From the NCBI RefSeq assembly GCF_029227915.1, contig NC_079880.1, positions 22,756,501 through 22,816,500 on the forward strand: a stretch of 60,000 nucleotides of DNA, given 5' to 3'. Source of the stretch: Hydractinia symbiolongicarpus (taxonomy: Eukaryota > Cnidaria > Hydrozoa > Anthoathecata > Hydractiniidae). Made by a program: the position numbers and the translations under genes. This document shows positions 45,254 to 54,248 of this stretch, in pieces; position 1 is the stretch's first letter; every line of letters starts with the position of its first letter. A model generated the notes under the pieces. That model was given only the letters and a program-made list of their open reading frames with translations. It was not told the origin of the DNA and searched no databases.

Positions 45254-46510
45254 TTATCTAAACAAATACCATATGAAATAACCCGTTGTCATAGCAATCA
45301 CAAGAGCGATCTTCTCATCTTCATGTGTAGGAGTATCTTTGTGGTAAGGTGCAGTAATGTGTTTATCAGTAGTACTAGTAGTACTAGTAGTAATAGTACT
45401 ATGGATAGGAATAGGACCCGATGTCCTATCGGGGGTCTTTTTATCGGTAATAGGACCGGATGTCCTATCGGGGGTCTTTTTATCGGTAATAGGACCGGAT
45501 GTCCTATCAGGAATATTTTTATGTGATTCAGCTGTTTTTTCAATAACATTAACCTTTCGATTAATCCCAATCGTCAGATCTTCACCCGATATCAAAATCT
45601 TGTTGTTGTAACCTACCACCCCTGTTTTAATTTTGAGATTCATGTCACTAGGTAACATATAAATACATTGTCCAACTGAATAATCAACCTCACTTGAAGC
45701 GTAGTTTAACGTATCCTGATAACGTTTAATGTCCTCCTGAATATCAACTCTACGGTTAACAATGTCCTCAAGGTTGTTCATAAAAACTCTTTGAGCCGTC
45801 AAAGCGCTTGAATCATTACCCAAGATAGAAGAACGGGATGAGGCTTGCGAACTAAGAACAAGATAAGCATACGCCCTAACACTGCTTGAAATCTTTACAA
45901 GACCTGTTTTTGTAAAGCCATTAGATTTTTCCACAATCCATCGTGTCATGGAGTCATTCGTGAAATAACTCAAGCCCGGAGTTGGATAGTTTTTACGTCT
46001 TTTTTGATATGAGCTGAAAAAGTATTGACCTCTGTATTTCATAGGATTAGAATCGACGTCATATTCACCACATATTTTTAGAAATTCTTCGTTTGAATAA
46101 GGATTGTCATATTGATTAAAACTATCTTCAAAAGGTAGAAATGTCTGCAAGCGCTTAATGATTCGTCTAATGTGATAATAGACATGAAAACGATATACCG
46201 ATCTGATCATAGATCTGCCTTCTTTCAGGTGTTCGGAACTGACTCCACAAGCACTTGAAGCACACCAAGTGGCAAAATTGAGTTGGGTTTGCCATAATTT
46301 AAACGGTTGTTCATTCCAAATTTTCATACGTTGTTCGTTTTGATTCAGTTCGTAATTAGTAAAAATATTAGGAAAGACAGCAGGAAAAGAGCCATTTTCA
46401 GAGACAATAATGGTCTGTTTGTATAGATCCTTCCCATCCAATATCTGAAGGTCCCGTCCTCCATTTGGCTTATAGGCCGCATTGGGATTGTATTTGAAAA
46501 TGCTATCCAT
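45254..46510 (-). CDS. Polinton protein of unknown function (418 aa)
   Basis: The frame is intact, with start ATG at 46510. The N-terminal two thirds form a conserved domain recurring in cnidarian Polintons, with YNPNAAYKPNGGRDLQILD, FPNIFTNYELNQNEQR, LWQTQLNFATWCASSACGVS and YRFHVYYHIRRIIKRLQ. YMLPSDMNLKI follows near residue 300. The C-terminal part is a linker with three 13-residue tandem repeats (PDRTSGPITDKKT) and Ser/Thr runs, then a hydrophobic end (IALVIAMTTGYFIWYLF) that may anchor a membrane. The role is unknown; a virion or assembly role is inference from the company it keeps. It is divergent from the gene at 46549 with a 38-bp shared spacer. Confidence 0.8.
   Translation of the reverse strand: MDSIFKYNPNAAYKPNGGRDLQILDGKDLYKQTIIVSENGSFPAVFPNIFTNYELNQNEQRMKIWNEQPFKLWQTQLNFATWCASSACGVSSEHLKEGRSMIRSVYRFHVYYHIRRIIKRLQTFLPFEDSFNQYDNPYSNEEFLKICGEYDVDSNPMKYRGQYFFSSYQKRRKNYPTPGLSYFTNDSMTRWIVEKSNGFTKTGLVKISSSVRAYAYLVLSSQASSRSSILGNDSSALTAQRVFMNNLEDIVNRRVDIQEDIKRYQDTLNYASSEVDYSVGQCIYMLPSDMNLKIKTGVVGYNNKILISGEDLTIGINRKVNVIEKTAESHKNIPDRTSGPITDKKTPDRTSGPITDKKTPDRTSGPIPIHSTITTSTTSTTDKHITAPYHKDTPTHEDEKIALVIAMTTGYFIWYLFR
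45415..45535 (-). repeat. 39-bp in-frame coding minisatellite
   Basis: Three copies of a 39-bp unit (GGTCTTTTTATCGGTAAT on plus) encode the 13-residue repeat in the 418-aa protein. Length is a multiple of three, so copy number can change without breaking the frame. A short CTAGTAGTA microsatellite lies next to it at 45366-45400. Confidence 0.9.
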
Positions 46511-46548
46511 TCTTTTTTATTTAAATAATTCCACTCTCTAATATAAGA
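46511..46548. promoter_or_regulatory. Divergent Polinton promoter region (38 bp)
   Basis: The spacer between divergent genes holds TTTATTTAAATAATT, which is TATA-like in both directions. Only position and composition support a promoter. Confidence 0.4.
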
Positions 46549-47094
46549 ATGTATATCACAATAAATGACGTAAATAGTGAAAAGACAATCTATTTGTATC
46601 ACAACATATACAACGATACTGGCACAAAAGAAGTTGCGATCATAGAGACGTTTTCGGACAATGTTACATATGAAATCACAACTCCACTAAAAGTGACCAT
46701 TGGAAAAGAAGAAAAGTTGCTACCGAAAGGAAAATACACCGGTAGGGAGCTGAACGCATCTTTAGCGGGTGATGTCACATCCACACCATTAATCAAAGAC
46801 CCTCGAGTAATCAAAACAAATAAGCTAACCAACATAACAGAATTACATTTCAATCTGAATGAATTGGATAATACATTAAATCTTAAAAATGGTAGATATA
46901 GCGATAACCTGCTAACATATCATATATCTGAGTATGGTGATGTTACACATATTGAGCCAAAAAACCCACAATATAAGAAACTAAAGGGTGGTTACCTTCA
47001 ATCACTTACTTTTAAAATAACTGATCAAAATGGAGATCTGGTAAAAGATCTGGGAACAACATTTGTCCTTCATATTAGAGACGGCAGACAATAG
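46549..47094 (+). CDS. Polinton minor capsid (penton-like) candidate, 181 aa
   Basis: The frame is intact and beta-rich with few hydrophobic runs. The C-terminal block GYLQSLTFKITDQNGDL followed by FVLHIR resembles the last strands of single-jelly-roll minor capsid proteins. VTYEITTPLKVTIG and LHFNLNELDN are further conserved-looking strands. It directly precedes the major capsid gene, as expected for a capsid gene pair. Assignment as minor capsid rests on the terminal motif and position. It is shorter than typical Polinton minor capsids, so another virion protein is possible. AATAAA lies a few bases after the stop. Confidence 0.5.
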   Translation: MYITINDVNSEKTIYLYHNIYNDTGTKEVAIIETFSDNVTYEITTPLKVTIGKEEKLLPKGKYTGRELNASLAGDVTSTPLIKDPRVIKTNKLTNITELHFNLNELDNTLNLKNGRYSDNLLTYHISEYGDVTHIEPKNPQYKKLKGGYLQSLTFKITDQNGDLVKDLGTTFVLHIRDGRQ

Positions 47095-47175
47095 GTTTGA
47101 ATAAAAGGTCATAGGTCTAATGAAGTATACGCTAACTGAGATAAAAGTAAAAATAAAATAAAAGTAATAACAGAC

Positions 47176-48473
47176 ATGGAATACGGAAAAAGGTTAAATC
47201 CTGAACGTTCTCTTAGAACTGCTCATAGTGTAAAAGGATCACACCAAAAAGTAATTGTGACACACAATCCAAGTGAGATTGATCAAAACCAGTCACTTTT
47301 GATTAGGTTTCCTAATTTAGGTAGCGATGATGTTATTGTTCCAGGGACTTCAAAAATAAGTTTCGACGTTGAACTCGAGTCAAAAGCCGACACGAAAAGA
47401 ACATTAGTCTCTAATATTGGAAGAGCTATTGTTAAAAACTTAGCAATCTAGTTTGAGGGTACCGAGATTATGAGCATTGATGACTTTGATCTTTTAGGAT
47501 GCTACAGAGATTTATGGCTAACCAAGTATGAAAAGAGAAATGCAATCAGACAAGGCATCATATCCAATGATGGGTGTACGGAAAACTGTATGAAATTGAG
47601 GGTAAGCGCTTCGGATAAAGACGCATCTGATGTCTCAGACAAAGCCATTGCCGATGCATACAAAAACAAGTTCACCATACCACTAGATTTTGAAATGTTA
47701 GATAGCACGATTCCATATTATCAAGCCGGATTAGGTAACAGGTTATGTTATGAGATCACATTCAATAATTACGACAGGGTTGTATTATCAACTCCAACCA
47801 AACCTTCCGGTTCTGCCACGGCACCGGCACCGGATGCTAAATACAAAATAACTAACATATCTCTCGAATATGAGATTGTGACACACCCAACCTTAGCCAA
47901 ATTCATTTCAAATGAATATGAAAACATGGCTTTACTGTACGACAGGTTTTTGAGACATAGACAAATTAGAGTGGATAAGTCGGACACAACGTGGAATTGG
48001 TCATTCAATACACCTTGTAAATCTTTGAAGGGTATATTGGTTTTGTTTGAAGACGAACAAGCCTACAAACGAGATACCGGTAAGTTCTACAATCCGAAAA
48101 TTAAAAAGGTATCCGCCATAGTTGAGGATAAGCCTAACCAACTTTTTGCTCAAGGGATGCAGCCGTTTGAACATTACAATGAAATTTGTAAGTATTTGCT
48201 GAGGGTAAACCAAAGGATGGCAATGCCGGCGAAATCAAAAAACATCTGCAATTACATGATGTAAAAGTCTCCGATTACTTGACGAACAAATATGCTCTAT
48301 GGTTAGATTTCAGAACCATAGATGAAAACTCCCTGCATGGGACCGGCCGACGGATTGAAAATGCAAGTGAGGGGATCACCCTACAAATTGAAAAGACCGC
48401 CGAAACCACAGGATCCTTAAACGCCTATATATATCTAATCATGGACGCTCAACTAAACATTCAAAAAGGTTAA
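47176..48473 (+). pseudogene. Polinton major capsid protein, broken
   Basis: The protein would be a double-jelly-roll capsid of about 430 residues. Recognisable parts are LNPERSLRTAHSVKG, NPSEIDQNQSLLIRFP, NDVIVPGT-like SDDVIVPGTSKISF, YRDLWLTKYEKRN, FTIPLDFEMLDSTIPYY, FLRHRQIRVDKSDTTWNW, KSLKGILVLFEDEQ, FYNPKIKKVSA and GTGRRIENASEGITLQIEK. An in-frame TAG at 47449-47451 interrupts the first domain. A frameshift around 48215-48240 separates the last 80 residues. Neither is likely to be an intron, since no splice sites frame them. The copy cannot make a full capsid unless breaks are sequencing errors. Confidence 0.9.
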
Positions 48474-48517
48474 ATTATTGATGTACTTTATTAAGATAGA
48501 ATGGCGACACACTTTAC

Positions 48518-49108
48518 ATGAAAGAGCCCCACACAGCATTATTCGTTGGTCCCACGGGATGCGGAAAATCCAAACGTGTTGTAAAATTATTAGAGAATGA
48601 ATACTTTCATCACTTCGATTTCATCGTGATTATATGCCCAACATTAAGATGGAATAAGACATATAGGGACCGAAAATGGTTTTGGAACGACGAATATGTG
48701 ATTCTAATTGAGCCGGGAGGTATCTTATATCAATGGATTCGAAAGATGACGGATTTCTGTGCTGGATACAAAACCTTATTCCTGATCGACGATATCATCG
48801 CAGATGAGAAACTAGACAAAAAGAGACAGCCATTGCTAGAGTTGGCCATTAGCGGACGACATCGAAACCACACTACGTGGCTACTCACACAATCATACAC
48901 CGCTATACCAAAAAATTTACGAAGGCAAGCTAAAATGTTATATGTGTGGTATCCAAAAAACAGACAAGATTTCGCAACTATTCATGAAGAAAATGATGTC
49001 ATTGAATCACGATCAGAGATCCAGACGGTTAAGGAAAGGCTAAAAGATGGTAAATACACACATTTAGTTATGAGAATGGAACATCCAAAAACTTACGTGA
49101 TTTACTAG
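48518..49108 (+). CDS. A32-like DNA-packaging ATPase
   Basis: The 196-residue FtsK/HerA-superfamily ATPase is thought to pump the genome into capsids. Walker A is GPTGCGKS (residues 11-18) and Walker B is TLFLIDD (about residues 88-94). The later segment WLLTQSYTAIPKNLRRQAKML holds the family's polar sensor-type motif. An earlier ATG at 48500 (MATHFT, then a stop) resembles the usual N terminus of the family, so a small indel just before 48518 may have cut off a few residues. The catalytic domain itself is intact. It lies 45 bp after the capsid gene. Confidence 0.9.
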   Translation: MKEPHTALFVGPTGCGKSKRVVKLLENEYFHHFDFIVIICPTLRWNKTYRDRKWFWNDEYVILIEPGGILYQWIRKMTDFCAGYKTLFLIDDIIADEKLDKKRQPLLELAISGRHRNHTTWLLTQSYTAIPKNLRRQAKMLYVWYPKNRQDFATIHEENDVIESRSEIQTVKERLKDGKYTHLVMRMEHPKTYVIY

Positions 49109-49120
49109 ATTGGACGTTTT

Positions 49121-49143
49121 TTGTTACAAGACTCTTGTAACAA
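49121..49143. promoter_or_regulatory. 3'-flank inverted repeat 1 (GTTAC/GTAAC)
   Basis: TTGTTACAAG-ACT-CTTGTAACAA is a perfect 10-bp stem, extendable to 12 by flanking T/A, 12 bp after the ATPase stop. It belongs to the group of hairpins seen after other Polinton genes. Confidence 0.65.
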
Positions 49144-49185
49144 AAGTATAAGAAGAATCTAACAGATCTATAGGACTCCTATAGA

Positions 49186-49310
49186 CTCCTATAGATTTCT
49201 TGAAATCTCCTATAGGTTTCTTGAAATCTCCTATAGATTTCTTGAAATCTCCTATAAGACTCTCCTATAAGACTCCTATAAGACTACTATAGGACTACTA
49301 TAGGACCACA
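49186..49310 (+). repeat. CTCCTATAG tandem repeat before the 49316 gene
   Basis: Three 21-bp units (CTCCTATAGATTTCTTGAAAT) run from 49186 to 49248, followed by shorter degenerate CTCCTATAAGA and CTACTATAGGA units. Each contains CTATAG, a short palindrome. It fills the spacer between the ATPase and the next gene and may hold its promoter. Confidence 0.85.
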
Positions 49311-49315
49311 ACAAA

Positions 49316-49948
49316 ATGATAGAATATATCAATTTCATAATACTAGTACTAGTATTACCAGTAGTACTTAGTTTTTGCTATTTTTGTGTTAAAAAATACC
49401 TATCGCTATTGAAAATGGCTGAAACGGCAATTGATAACTTAATTGCTCCTCCGGGTCCTCCATCCGAGGATGGTAAGAGGCAAAAATTGCTGGAGTGTGT
49501 GTTAACCGGAAATAGCAAGCTATACCTGGGTAAAATGTATACGGACGATCAAATTCAAAAGCTCAAAGATGATGAGGTGAAGAAACTCTTTAGTATCTAT
49601 GAAGCTAAACTATCAGGTCAAATGGTAAAGTCCTTGGGACAATCAATCATTCACATGTATTCCATGGGGGCCTGTACAGTCTTGGGAATAAATTCTCAAA
49701 ATGCATTGAGCAATGACCTGGAAAATGACCCTTTCCTAAATTCCGCCCTTCAAAGGTTCACATGTGACTTATATTATAAATTCGGCTCATTGTTAGCACC
49801 ACTCAGTGTTGGTCTCATTACGGGTAGGCATTATATCGCCGGAAGAAATTTAAACGCAAATAATAATACTACTAGTAGTAGTAATACAACAGATAATAAA
49901 GATGTCAGAGGAACAGACTCCAATTCGGGTGACAACGAAGGACCCTAA
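49316..49948 (+). CDS. Polinton membrane protein, 210 aa, unknown function
   Basis: An N-terminal hydrophobic segment (residues about 5-30) looks like a membrane anchor. The middle is a mixed soluble region (LTGNSKLYLGKMYTDDQIQKLKDDEVKKLF, shown only to its key portion KMYTDDQIQKL). A second weakly hydrophobic stretch around residues 160-175 (LLAPLSVGLITG) precedes a Ser/Thr/Asn-rich tail. The tail overlaps the next gene by 47 bp in another frame. Similar short proteins accompany capsid genes in cnidarian Polintons; no function is known to me. Confidence 0.7.
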   Translation: MIEYINFIILVLVLPVVLSFCYFCVKKYLSLLKMAETAIDNLIAPPGPPSEDGKRQKLLECVLTGNSKLYLGKMYTDDQIQKLKDDEVKKLFSIYEAKLSGQMVKSLGQSIIHMYSMGACTVLGINSQNALSNDLENDPFLNSALQRFTCDLYYKFGSLLAPLSVGLITGRHYIAGRNLNANNNTTSSSNTTDNKDVRGTDSNSGDNEGP

Positions 49949-50324
49949 AAAGGTTGAAGCGGGTAAGAGGTTGGCGGAATACAACCGTAAACAGAGGGAA
50001 GAATATAAAGCGGTCATGGCACAGCAGACGCCTCAGACACAGCAGACGCCTCAGACACCCCAGATGCCTCAAACACAGCAGACGCCCCAGACACAGCCAT
50101 CTCAAGAAGACAATGCCGGAGAGGCAGAACCTACCATCGTCCCAAATGAAAAACCTATGAACTACGCTATAGGGGGGATAATAGCCATCGGTTTGGTTGG
50201 TGGATTTGCTTATTTTGTGTATAAACAGAAAGACAATGTACTATTTTCTATAACTGGGCCGAAGGGTACCCCACCACAAAAATCCAAAATACCTGTGAGA
50301 ATAAGTAAACTTGAAATGGAATAA
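49902..50324 (+). CDS. Polinton single-pass membrane protein with QTP repeats
   Basis: The 140-residue frame has a charged N terminus (KKVEAGKRLAEYNRKQREEY), then a QTPQTPQ low-complexity stretch at residues 45-70, one membrane span at about 88-107 (IGGIIAIGLVGGFAYFVY) and a basic C-tail. It overlaps the end of the preceding gene. The stop codon lies within AATAAA. Function unknown; a small virion membrane protein is plausible. Confidence 0.7.
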   Translation: MSEEQTPIRVTTKDPKKVEAGKRLAEYNRKQREEYKAVMAQQTPQTQQTPQTPQMPQTQQTPQTQPSQEDNAGEAEPTIVPNEKPMNYAIGGIIAIGLVGGFAYFVYKQKDNVLFSITGPKGTPPQKSKIPVRISKLEME

Positions 50325-50331
50325 AGGGATA

Positions 50332-50343
50332 ATATCGCGATAT
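50332..50343. promoter_or_regulatory. 12-bp palindrome after the QTP gene
   Basis: ATATCGCGATAT is a perfect palindrome 7 bp after the stop at 50324. It may belong with the other 3'-flank inverted repeats, although its sequence differs. Confidence 0.4.
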
Positions 50344-50368
50344 AATAATCTCACAGTATAGAAATAAC

Positions 50369-50596
50369 ATGGACAAGAAAAGTATCGTCAACGATTTATA
50401 TCACGCATCGGTCGTCTGCGTTTTCGCTGTCGGCTATTCGATGTTAGGAAAAAAAGTGTTAAAAATGTCACCACCATCAATTCAAAAGTTTGACTTGGAA
50501 GATACCGGAAAGCTAGTCGCCATCGTCGCCGCTAGTGAAATGTCAAGGGAATACTTAATTAAGCAAAAGATTATACCTGAAACTATCAATATCTAA
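50369..50596 (+). CDS. Small Polinton protein, 75 aa
   Basis: The frame is short but has one hydrophobic segment (ASVVCVFAVGYSML) and a conserved-looking APPSIQKFDLE-type block, here SPPSIQKFDLEDTGKLVA, which I have seen in other cnidarian Polintons. The next gene starts 2 bp after its stop, so the two are probably expressed together. Function unknown. Confidence 0.65.
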   Translation: MDKKSIVNDLYHASVVCVFAVGYSMLGKKVLKMSPPSIQKFDLEDTGKLVAIVAASEMSREYLIKQKIIPETINI

Positions 50597-50598
50597 AC

Positions 50599-51012
50599 AT
50601 GGCTTCAATTGCAATGATGTTGGGAGGGGCCCTAGCCAATGCTTTGGCTTTTACAGGATCAAGCTATCTCTTTTCAAGCTTATCAAAAGACAGAATTGAT
50701 AAGGAAAGAAAGCGTCATGATCTGGCCATAGAACAGTTACAAAAAGCTCAGGTTTTGTGGCAACGTAAAAGACAAGAGAGAATAGAATTTATGAATAAGC
50801 AGCTCAGACTTGAAAAGAAGGCTGAAGGAAAATTCATAGAGTGTCCCCATAAAGTGTTTGGGGATAAACTTGAAGGACTGGATGTCCTACCGCGGGAACT
50901 TGTATTGAGCGACTTTTATACACCGAGTCAGGATCAACATGAAAGGGAATTGGCTTTTATTGCGCTAAGTATGATCGGTGTCGGTGGTGCTGTGTGGTAT
51001 TTCGAAAGATAG
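50599..51012 (+). CDS. Polinton membrane/coiled-coil protein, 137 aa
   Basis: N-terminal hydrophobic stretch (AMMLGGALANALAFTGSSYL), then a basic amphipathic helix with KERKRHDLAIEQLQKAQVLW that could form a coiled coil. The motif VLSDFYTPSQDQHERELAF follows, and a C-terminal hydrophobic span ends the protein. The architecture recurs in cnidarian Polintons. Function unknown, perhaps a virion membrane component. It is convergent with the gene at 51077-52357. Confidence 0.7.
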   Translation: MASIAMMLGGALANALAFTGSSYLFSSLSKDRIDKERKRHDLAIEQLQKAQVLWQRKRQERIEFMNKQLRLEKKAEGKFIECPHKVFGDKLEGLDVLPRELVLSDFYTPSQDQHERELAFIALSMIGVGGAVWYFER

Positions 51013-51035
51013 TACTATCGGTACTCCTAGTACTC

Positions 51036-51060
51036 TATGTTACATGATGCGTGTAACATA
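51036..51060. promoter_or_regulatory. 3'-flank inverted repeat 2 between convergent genes
   Basis: TATGTTACA-TGATGCG-TGTAACATA, a perfect 9-bp stem with a 7-nt loop. It lies 24 bp after one stop and 17 bp before the end of the opposing gene, so one hairpin could serve both. Confidence 0.6.
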
Positions 51061-51076
51061 TAATCTATACAAGGAT

Positions 51077-52357
51077 CTAACGCTTTGTCACGAGATAGGT
51101 GTATATCAGACCTCCGATTCCAACTATCAAAGCCCACAAGTTTTGACTCAACCAACCAACAGCTTCTTTCGCTCGATTGAGTATCCATGATACGATGGAT
51201 CCTAATATACCCGGTAGAGCTGCAGCGGCCGTCCCCGCCAACCTTCCCAAGAGAGACCCCAACGCATTCAACTTGTTTTTTATCCAGGACCGGAGGTCTT
51301 TTGCACCACCCTTTTCATGATTTTGTGCGTTACCGGTGGATGACCCCCCACCCCCAGGTGACAAAGCTTCTACGAGAAGGCCGATAACCATACCAAATGC
51401 CGTTAGTACGCTGACAACAGTGATACCCTGCTCACGGAATAGTGTTCGTATCTTTTCAGACAGTGTGGTATCTTTGTCAAGTACTTTGGTAATCGTCTCC
51501 CTGATGCTTTTTATTTGACTGTTAAGTTTACCTTTGAGAATATCGATAATCTCTTGCCGGCCTTTCAACTCATTTTGCAAACCTTTCAACCTTTCTTTCG
51601 CTTCATTTTGTTGTTCCTCGGTCATATTTGGTGTGTTTTCCATCTCTTCCAACTTGTTTTTTTCTCTGTCAATATGCTGTTCGAGCTGAACCTTTTTTGC
51701 AACTTCATCCTGAAGACTTCCTCTTATGTTTCTCAATGATCTATCCAATCCTAGCAATTCACGCATAGGATATTCAAATAGATCACCGGTCTGGGTTGCT
51801 TCATGGTCTACAGATTGTTTGACCAATGAAATTAAATCTTCCGTACTGTTCACCACATCCCTGGATATAGCTTCTAATTCTACATCACTTGCTGTTGTTA
51901 TTTCAGATGACGAGGGTAGTTCTTCTTGCATTTTGTTTAGCTTAGCAGCTTGTCGGGCTGTAATCTTACCTTTTGGTATGTCAAAGCCTAAATTACGCAG
52001 CCTTCTCTTGCCTAATATATCTGATATAGTACCGGTGGCCCTTAGTCTTCCATTGTTTGTCAAAGGTTCGTTTTTATCTCTGTAGTATAATTCACCATCC
52101 TTAATTTCAAAAAGGTCTGTATGTAGCACCTCAGGTTTTGACAGGGATCCTTCAGATAATCTATCATACAACACATCAACCATTTCCCGCAAAAATCTGG
52201 TATGTTGAGTGGAACCTCCTCCGAATGATGTTTCTTCATCCGGTGTATGTATTTGCACATGCGTACGGTCCCCAGTGGGTATGAGTGGAAAAGTTTTATA
52301 GGTACCTTCATCCGGTCTCCCATGATCTCTAAAAGGGTCAATGTCAATGTCTGCCAT
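51077..52357 (-). CDS. Polinton coiled-coil membrane protein, 426 aa
   Basis: The frame is intact. The N-terminal region is acidic with DEETSFGGGSTQHTRFLREM and RRLRNLGFDIPKGKITARQA. Residues about 200-300 are a long charged coiled coil (EQHIDREKNKLEEMEN and following heptads). A hydrophobic stretch comes next (VVSVLTAFGMVIGLLVEAL), then GGGGSS, and then an Ala/Leu-rich region with WIKNKLNALGSLLGRLAGTA and a final span LWALIVGIGGLIYTYLV. Related proteins occur in cnidarian Polintons. A membrane-remodelling or tail-like role is possible but unproven. It is divergent from the gene at 52403 and convergent with 50599. Confidence 0.75.
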   Translation of the reverse strand: MADIDIDPFRDHGRPDEGTYKTFPLIPTGDRTHVQIHTPDEETSFGGGSTQHTRFLREMVDVLYDRLSEGSLSKPEVLHTDLFEIKDGELYYRDKNEPLTNNGRLRATGTISDILGKRRLRNLGFDIPKGKITARQAAKLNKMQEELPSSSEITTASDVELEAISRDVVNSTEDLISLVKQSVDHEATQTGDLFEYPMRELLGLDRSLRNIRGSLQDEVAKKVQLEQHIDREKNKLEEMENTPNMTEEQQNEAKERLKGLQNELKGRQEIIDILKGKLNSQIKSIRETITKVLDKDTTLSEKIRTLFREQGITVVSVLTAFGMVIGLLVEALSPGGGGSSTGNAQNHEKGGAKDLRSWIKNKLNALGSLLGRLAGTAAAALPGILGSIVSWILNRAKEAVGWLSQNLWALIVGIGGLIYTYLVTKR

Positions 52358-52402
52358 TTTTTATTATTTAGAGGATAGTTTTTTTCTAAGATAATAACTA
52401 AA

Positions 52403-52998
52403 ATGGCCGATCTTAAGATTTATCCAAAGTTACCCACCGCTCCCGAGTATTCGAGTGAGCAAGACAAGTTTAACACAAATACAGTTAATTCCCAACTTGA
52501 AGAGTAAAATTACAAAAGAAATTCCGGGACAAGGAGTATAAATACAACAAAGCACTAGACCGATTAGCTATTTCACTCTACATCTCAGAAACCTTGGCCA
52601 TTTCCACCGGTATTGGTATGATAGCAACCAGTGCTACCCTTGTTGGAATTCCCATTTCTATAGGACTTTCCAGTGTATCCATAGGTGGAGCTATATCCGG
52701 TACCATTATCTCAGCATCGATTAAGAGATATCAAAATAGACTCAACAAAGTCATGAAATTATGTGATGTTGTAACATCTGCTATTGCTGTGTTTGAAAAC
52801 TCTTTCTCACGAGCATTGAGTAATGATAATATTAGCCACATGGAATTTCAAACTTTGTGTGGTATATACTACGAAGCTCTGGAAAAGATGAGCAAAACAG
52901 ATAGAAAGATGGAGAGTGAAACACGCAATCAGTTTGAAAAAAGTTTAATGGCGGAAGTTCAAAGTCTAAAAAAGGCGTTAAATCAGGAACAAAGTTAG
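52403..52998 (+). pseudogene. Polinton hydrophobic-core protein, frameshifted near 52507
   Basis: The ATG at 52403 gives MADLKIYPKLPTAPEYSSEQ and stops after 34 codons near 52507. Another frame carries on at once with KFRDKEYKYNKALDRLAIS, and then the 134-residue open frame from 52594. The latter has a glycine- and serine-rich hydrophobic region (GIGMIATSATLVGIPISIGL) and a helical C-terminal part with MEFQTLCGIYYEALEKM. The pieces read as one protein of about 198 residues interrupted by one indel. Function unknown; translation could also start inside the second piece. Confidence 0.6.
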
Positions 52999-53084
52999 TA
53001 ATGTGTGCCTGTATACCACTCACATTTTTCATGTGCTATTTGAAAAATTGAAAGTAAGGCGGTTTATGACATTATGCGGCCTTA

Positions 53085-53142
53085 CCTGCCGGCCGCCCTG
53101 CGCGATCCCCGGCACAATCATCTTTACCAGACAGGTAAAGAT
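53085..53142. promoter_or_regulatory. Inverted repeats after the integrase gene
   Basis: ATCTTTACC-AGACA-GGTAAAGAT (53120-53142) is a perfect 9-bp stem 34 bp beyond the integrase stop on the minus strand. Next to it GCGGCC...GGCCGC (about 53085-53105) forms another, GC-rich stem. Confidence 0.5.
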
Positions 53143-53176
53143 ACTTTTTGTCATTGTCATGACTTCGTTTCCCTTT

Positions 53177-54155
53177 TCACCAACCTTGCACATAATCGGG
53201 AGGTAAATCTGTATCTTCAGGTATTAACATCAATTCCTCTTTTACAAAAGCTCGTCTGGGTCCGTCTTGAACATAGTACATTACACGGTTACCGGGTTGC
53301 GCTATTACCTCACGCAATCTATATGTGTTTTTCGACCATATTCTATCGGTTGCCCGTCTCCGCCCATCATCATGCTCTTCACCGGGTTGCAGTTGATATC
53401 AATACAAGCCATCTTTAGGTAATTCTACTTCAGGTGGATAACTCTCTTGATTAACCAAAGGCACCTCTTTCATTATAATAGCATCTTTTGGTTTCATACC
53501 AATCATCTGCGTCTTTGTATCGTTTAGCCTATCAGTCAGTTTATACAGATGCTTAACCCATGTAGATGATACCTTTTCCGAATCATTCAGTTCTTGGGCA
53601 TCTTGTATTTTGAATAAATTTTCCGCAAGTATCTTGTTCAACGCCTCAACAAAAGCTGTGTGCGTATGCTTATATTTTGTAGTCGCCCTTTTAATTTCAA
53701 CCTTATGCTTATCCAACAATTTTGATACATCTGCTTTGAATTCTGAACCGTTATCACATTGGAAAGTTTTCGGATAAGTTAATGGTCCTGCCTTGCCAGA
53801 TGTCCTCAATCATGGCGGCAACCTCTTTGGCTTTCTTACTCCTCAAAGGTCGGGCTACTTTGTATCTGGAGGCAGCATCGATTCCCGACAAAATGTACTT
53901 ATATTTATTACCATACAGTATGTCACCGGGCATGTACAATAAATCGAATTGATGTAAATCATTAGGGGTGGTAACTTCATAATGTGGTCTTTCAACATGT
54001 TTTGGGGCGGGTAAATGTACTTGCCAAAATGCTTGTTTTGATAGCCACTTCCTAATCTCCTTTGGCTTGAAACCGAATCCTCTTAAATTCTGAACAGCCT
54101 TTTGTCCTTTCCATAAATTTTAAGGTTGATAGTAAGTCTCTTGAAGTTTTGACAT
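53177..54155 (-). pseudogene. Polinton retroviral-type integrase, broken
   Basis: The enzyme joins Polinton ends to target DNA. The start ATG is at 54155 and the family C terminus ends at the stop at 53177-53179. The core is an RNase-H-fold DDE domain: first Asp in HQFDLLYMPGD (about 53944), second Asp in FQCDNGSEF (about 53754), Glu in HTAFVEALNK (about 53646). A C-terminal chromo-like region with WSKNTYRLREVI and FVKEELMLIPEDT follows. Three inactivating changes are seen: an in-frame TAA at codon 12, a frameshift near 53790, and an in-frame TGA near 53398 just after the core. No alternative splicing explains them. Confidence 0.92.
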
Positions 54156-54234
54156 GTTTTATTTATGCACACCTTTATTTATCTCCTTTTTGTTATTATG
54201 TAGCACGATAAAAGTTCTTAAAAGTATTTTTACT

Positions 54235-54248
54235 GATTATATATAAAG
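54235..54248 (+). promoter_or_regulatory. TATA-like box directly before the SAP gene
   Basis: GATTATATATAAAG ends at the base before ATG 54249. In the 93-bp divergent spacer between integrase and SAP gene it is the only TATA-like run. As a TATA box it would give a transcript starting inside the frame, so it may be composition only. Confidence 0.35.

Noticed and set aside
47449-47451. In-frame stop in the capsid considered as an intron
   Set aside because: No GT-AG pair of reasonable size surrounds it and the frame is unchanged across it.
51187-52085. Several plus-strand open frames
   Set aside because: Antisense shadows of the intact 426-aa minus-strand gene.
53003-53418. Plus-strand frames of up to 114 codons
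   Set aside because: They lie antisense to the integrase C-terminal region and have no recognisable domain.
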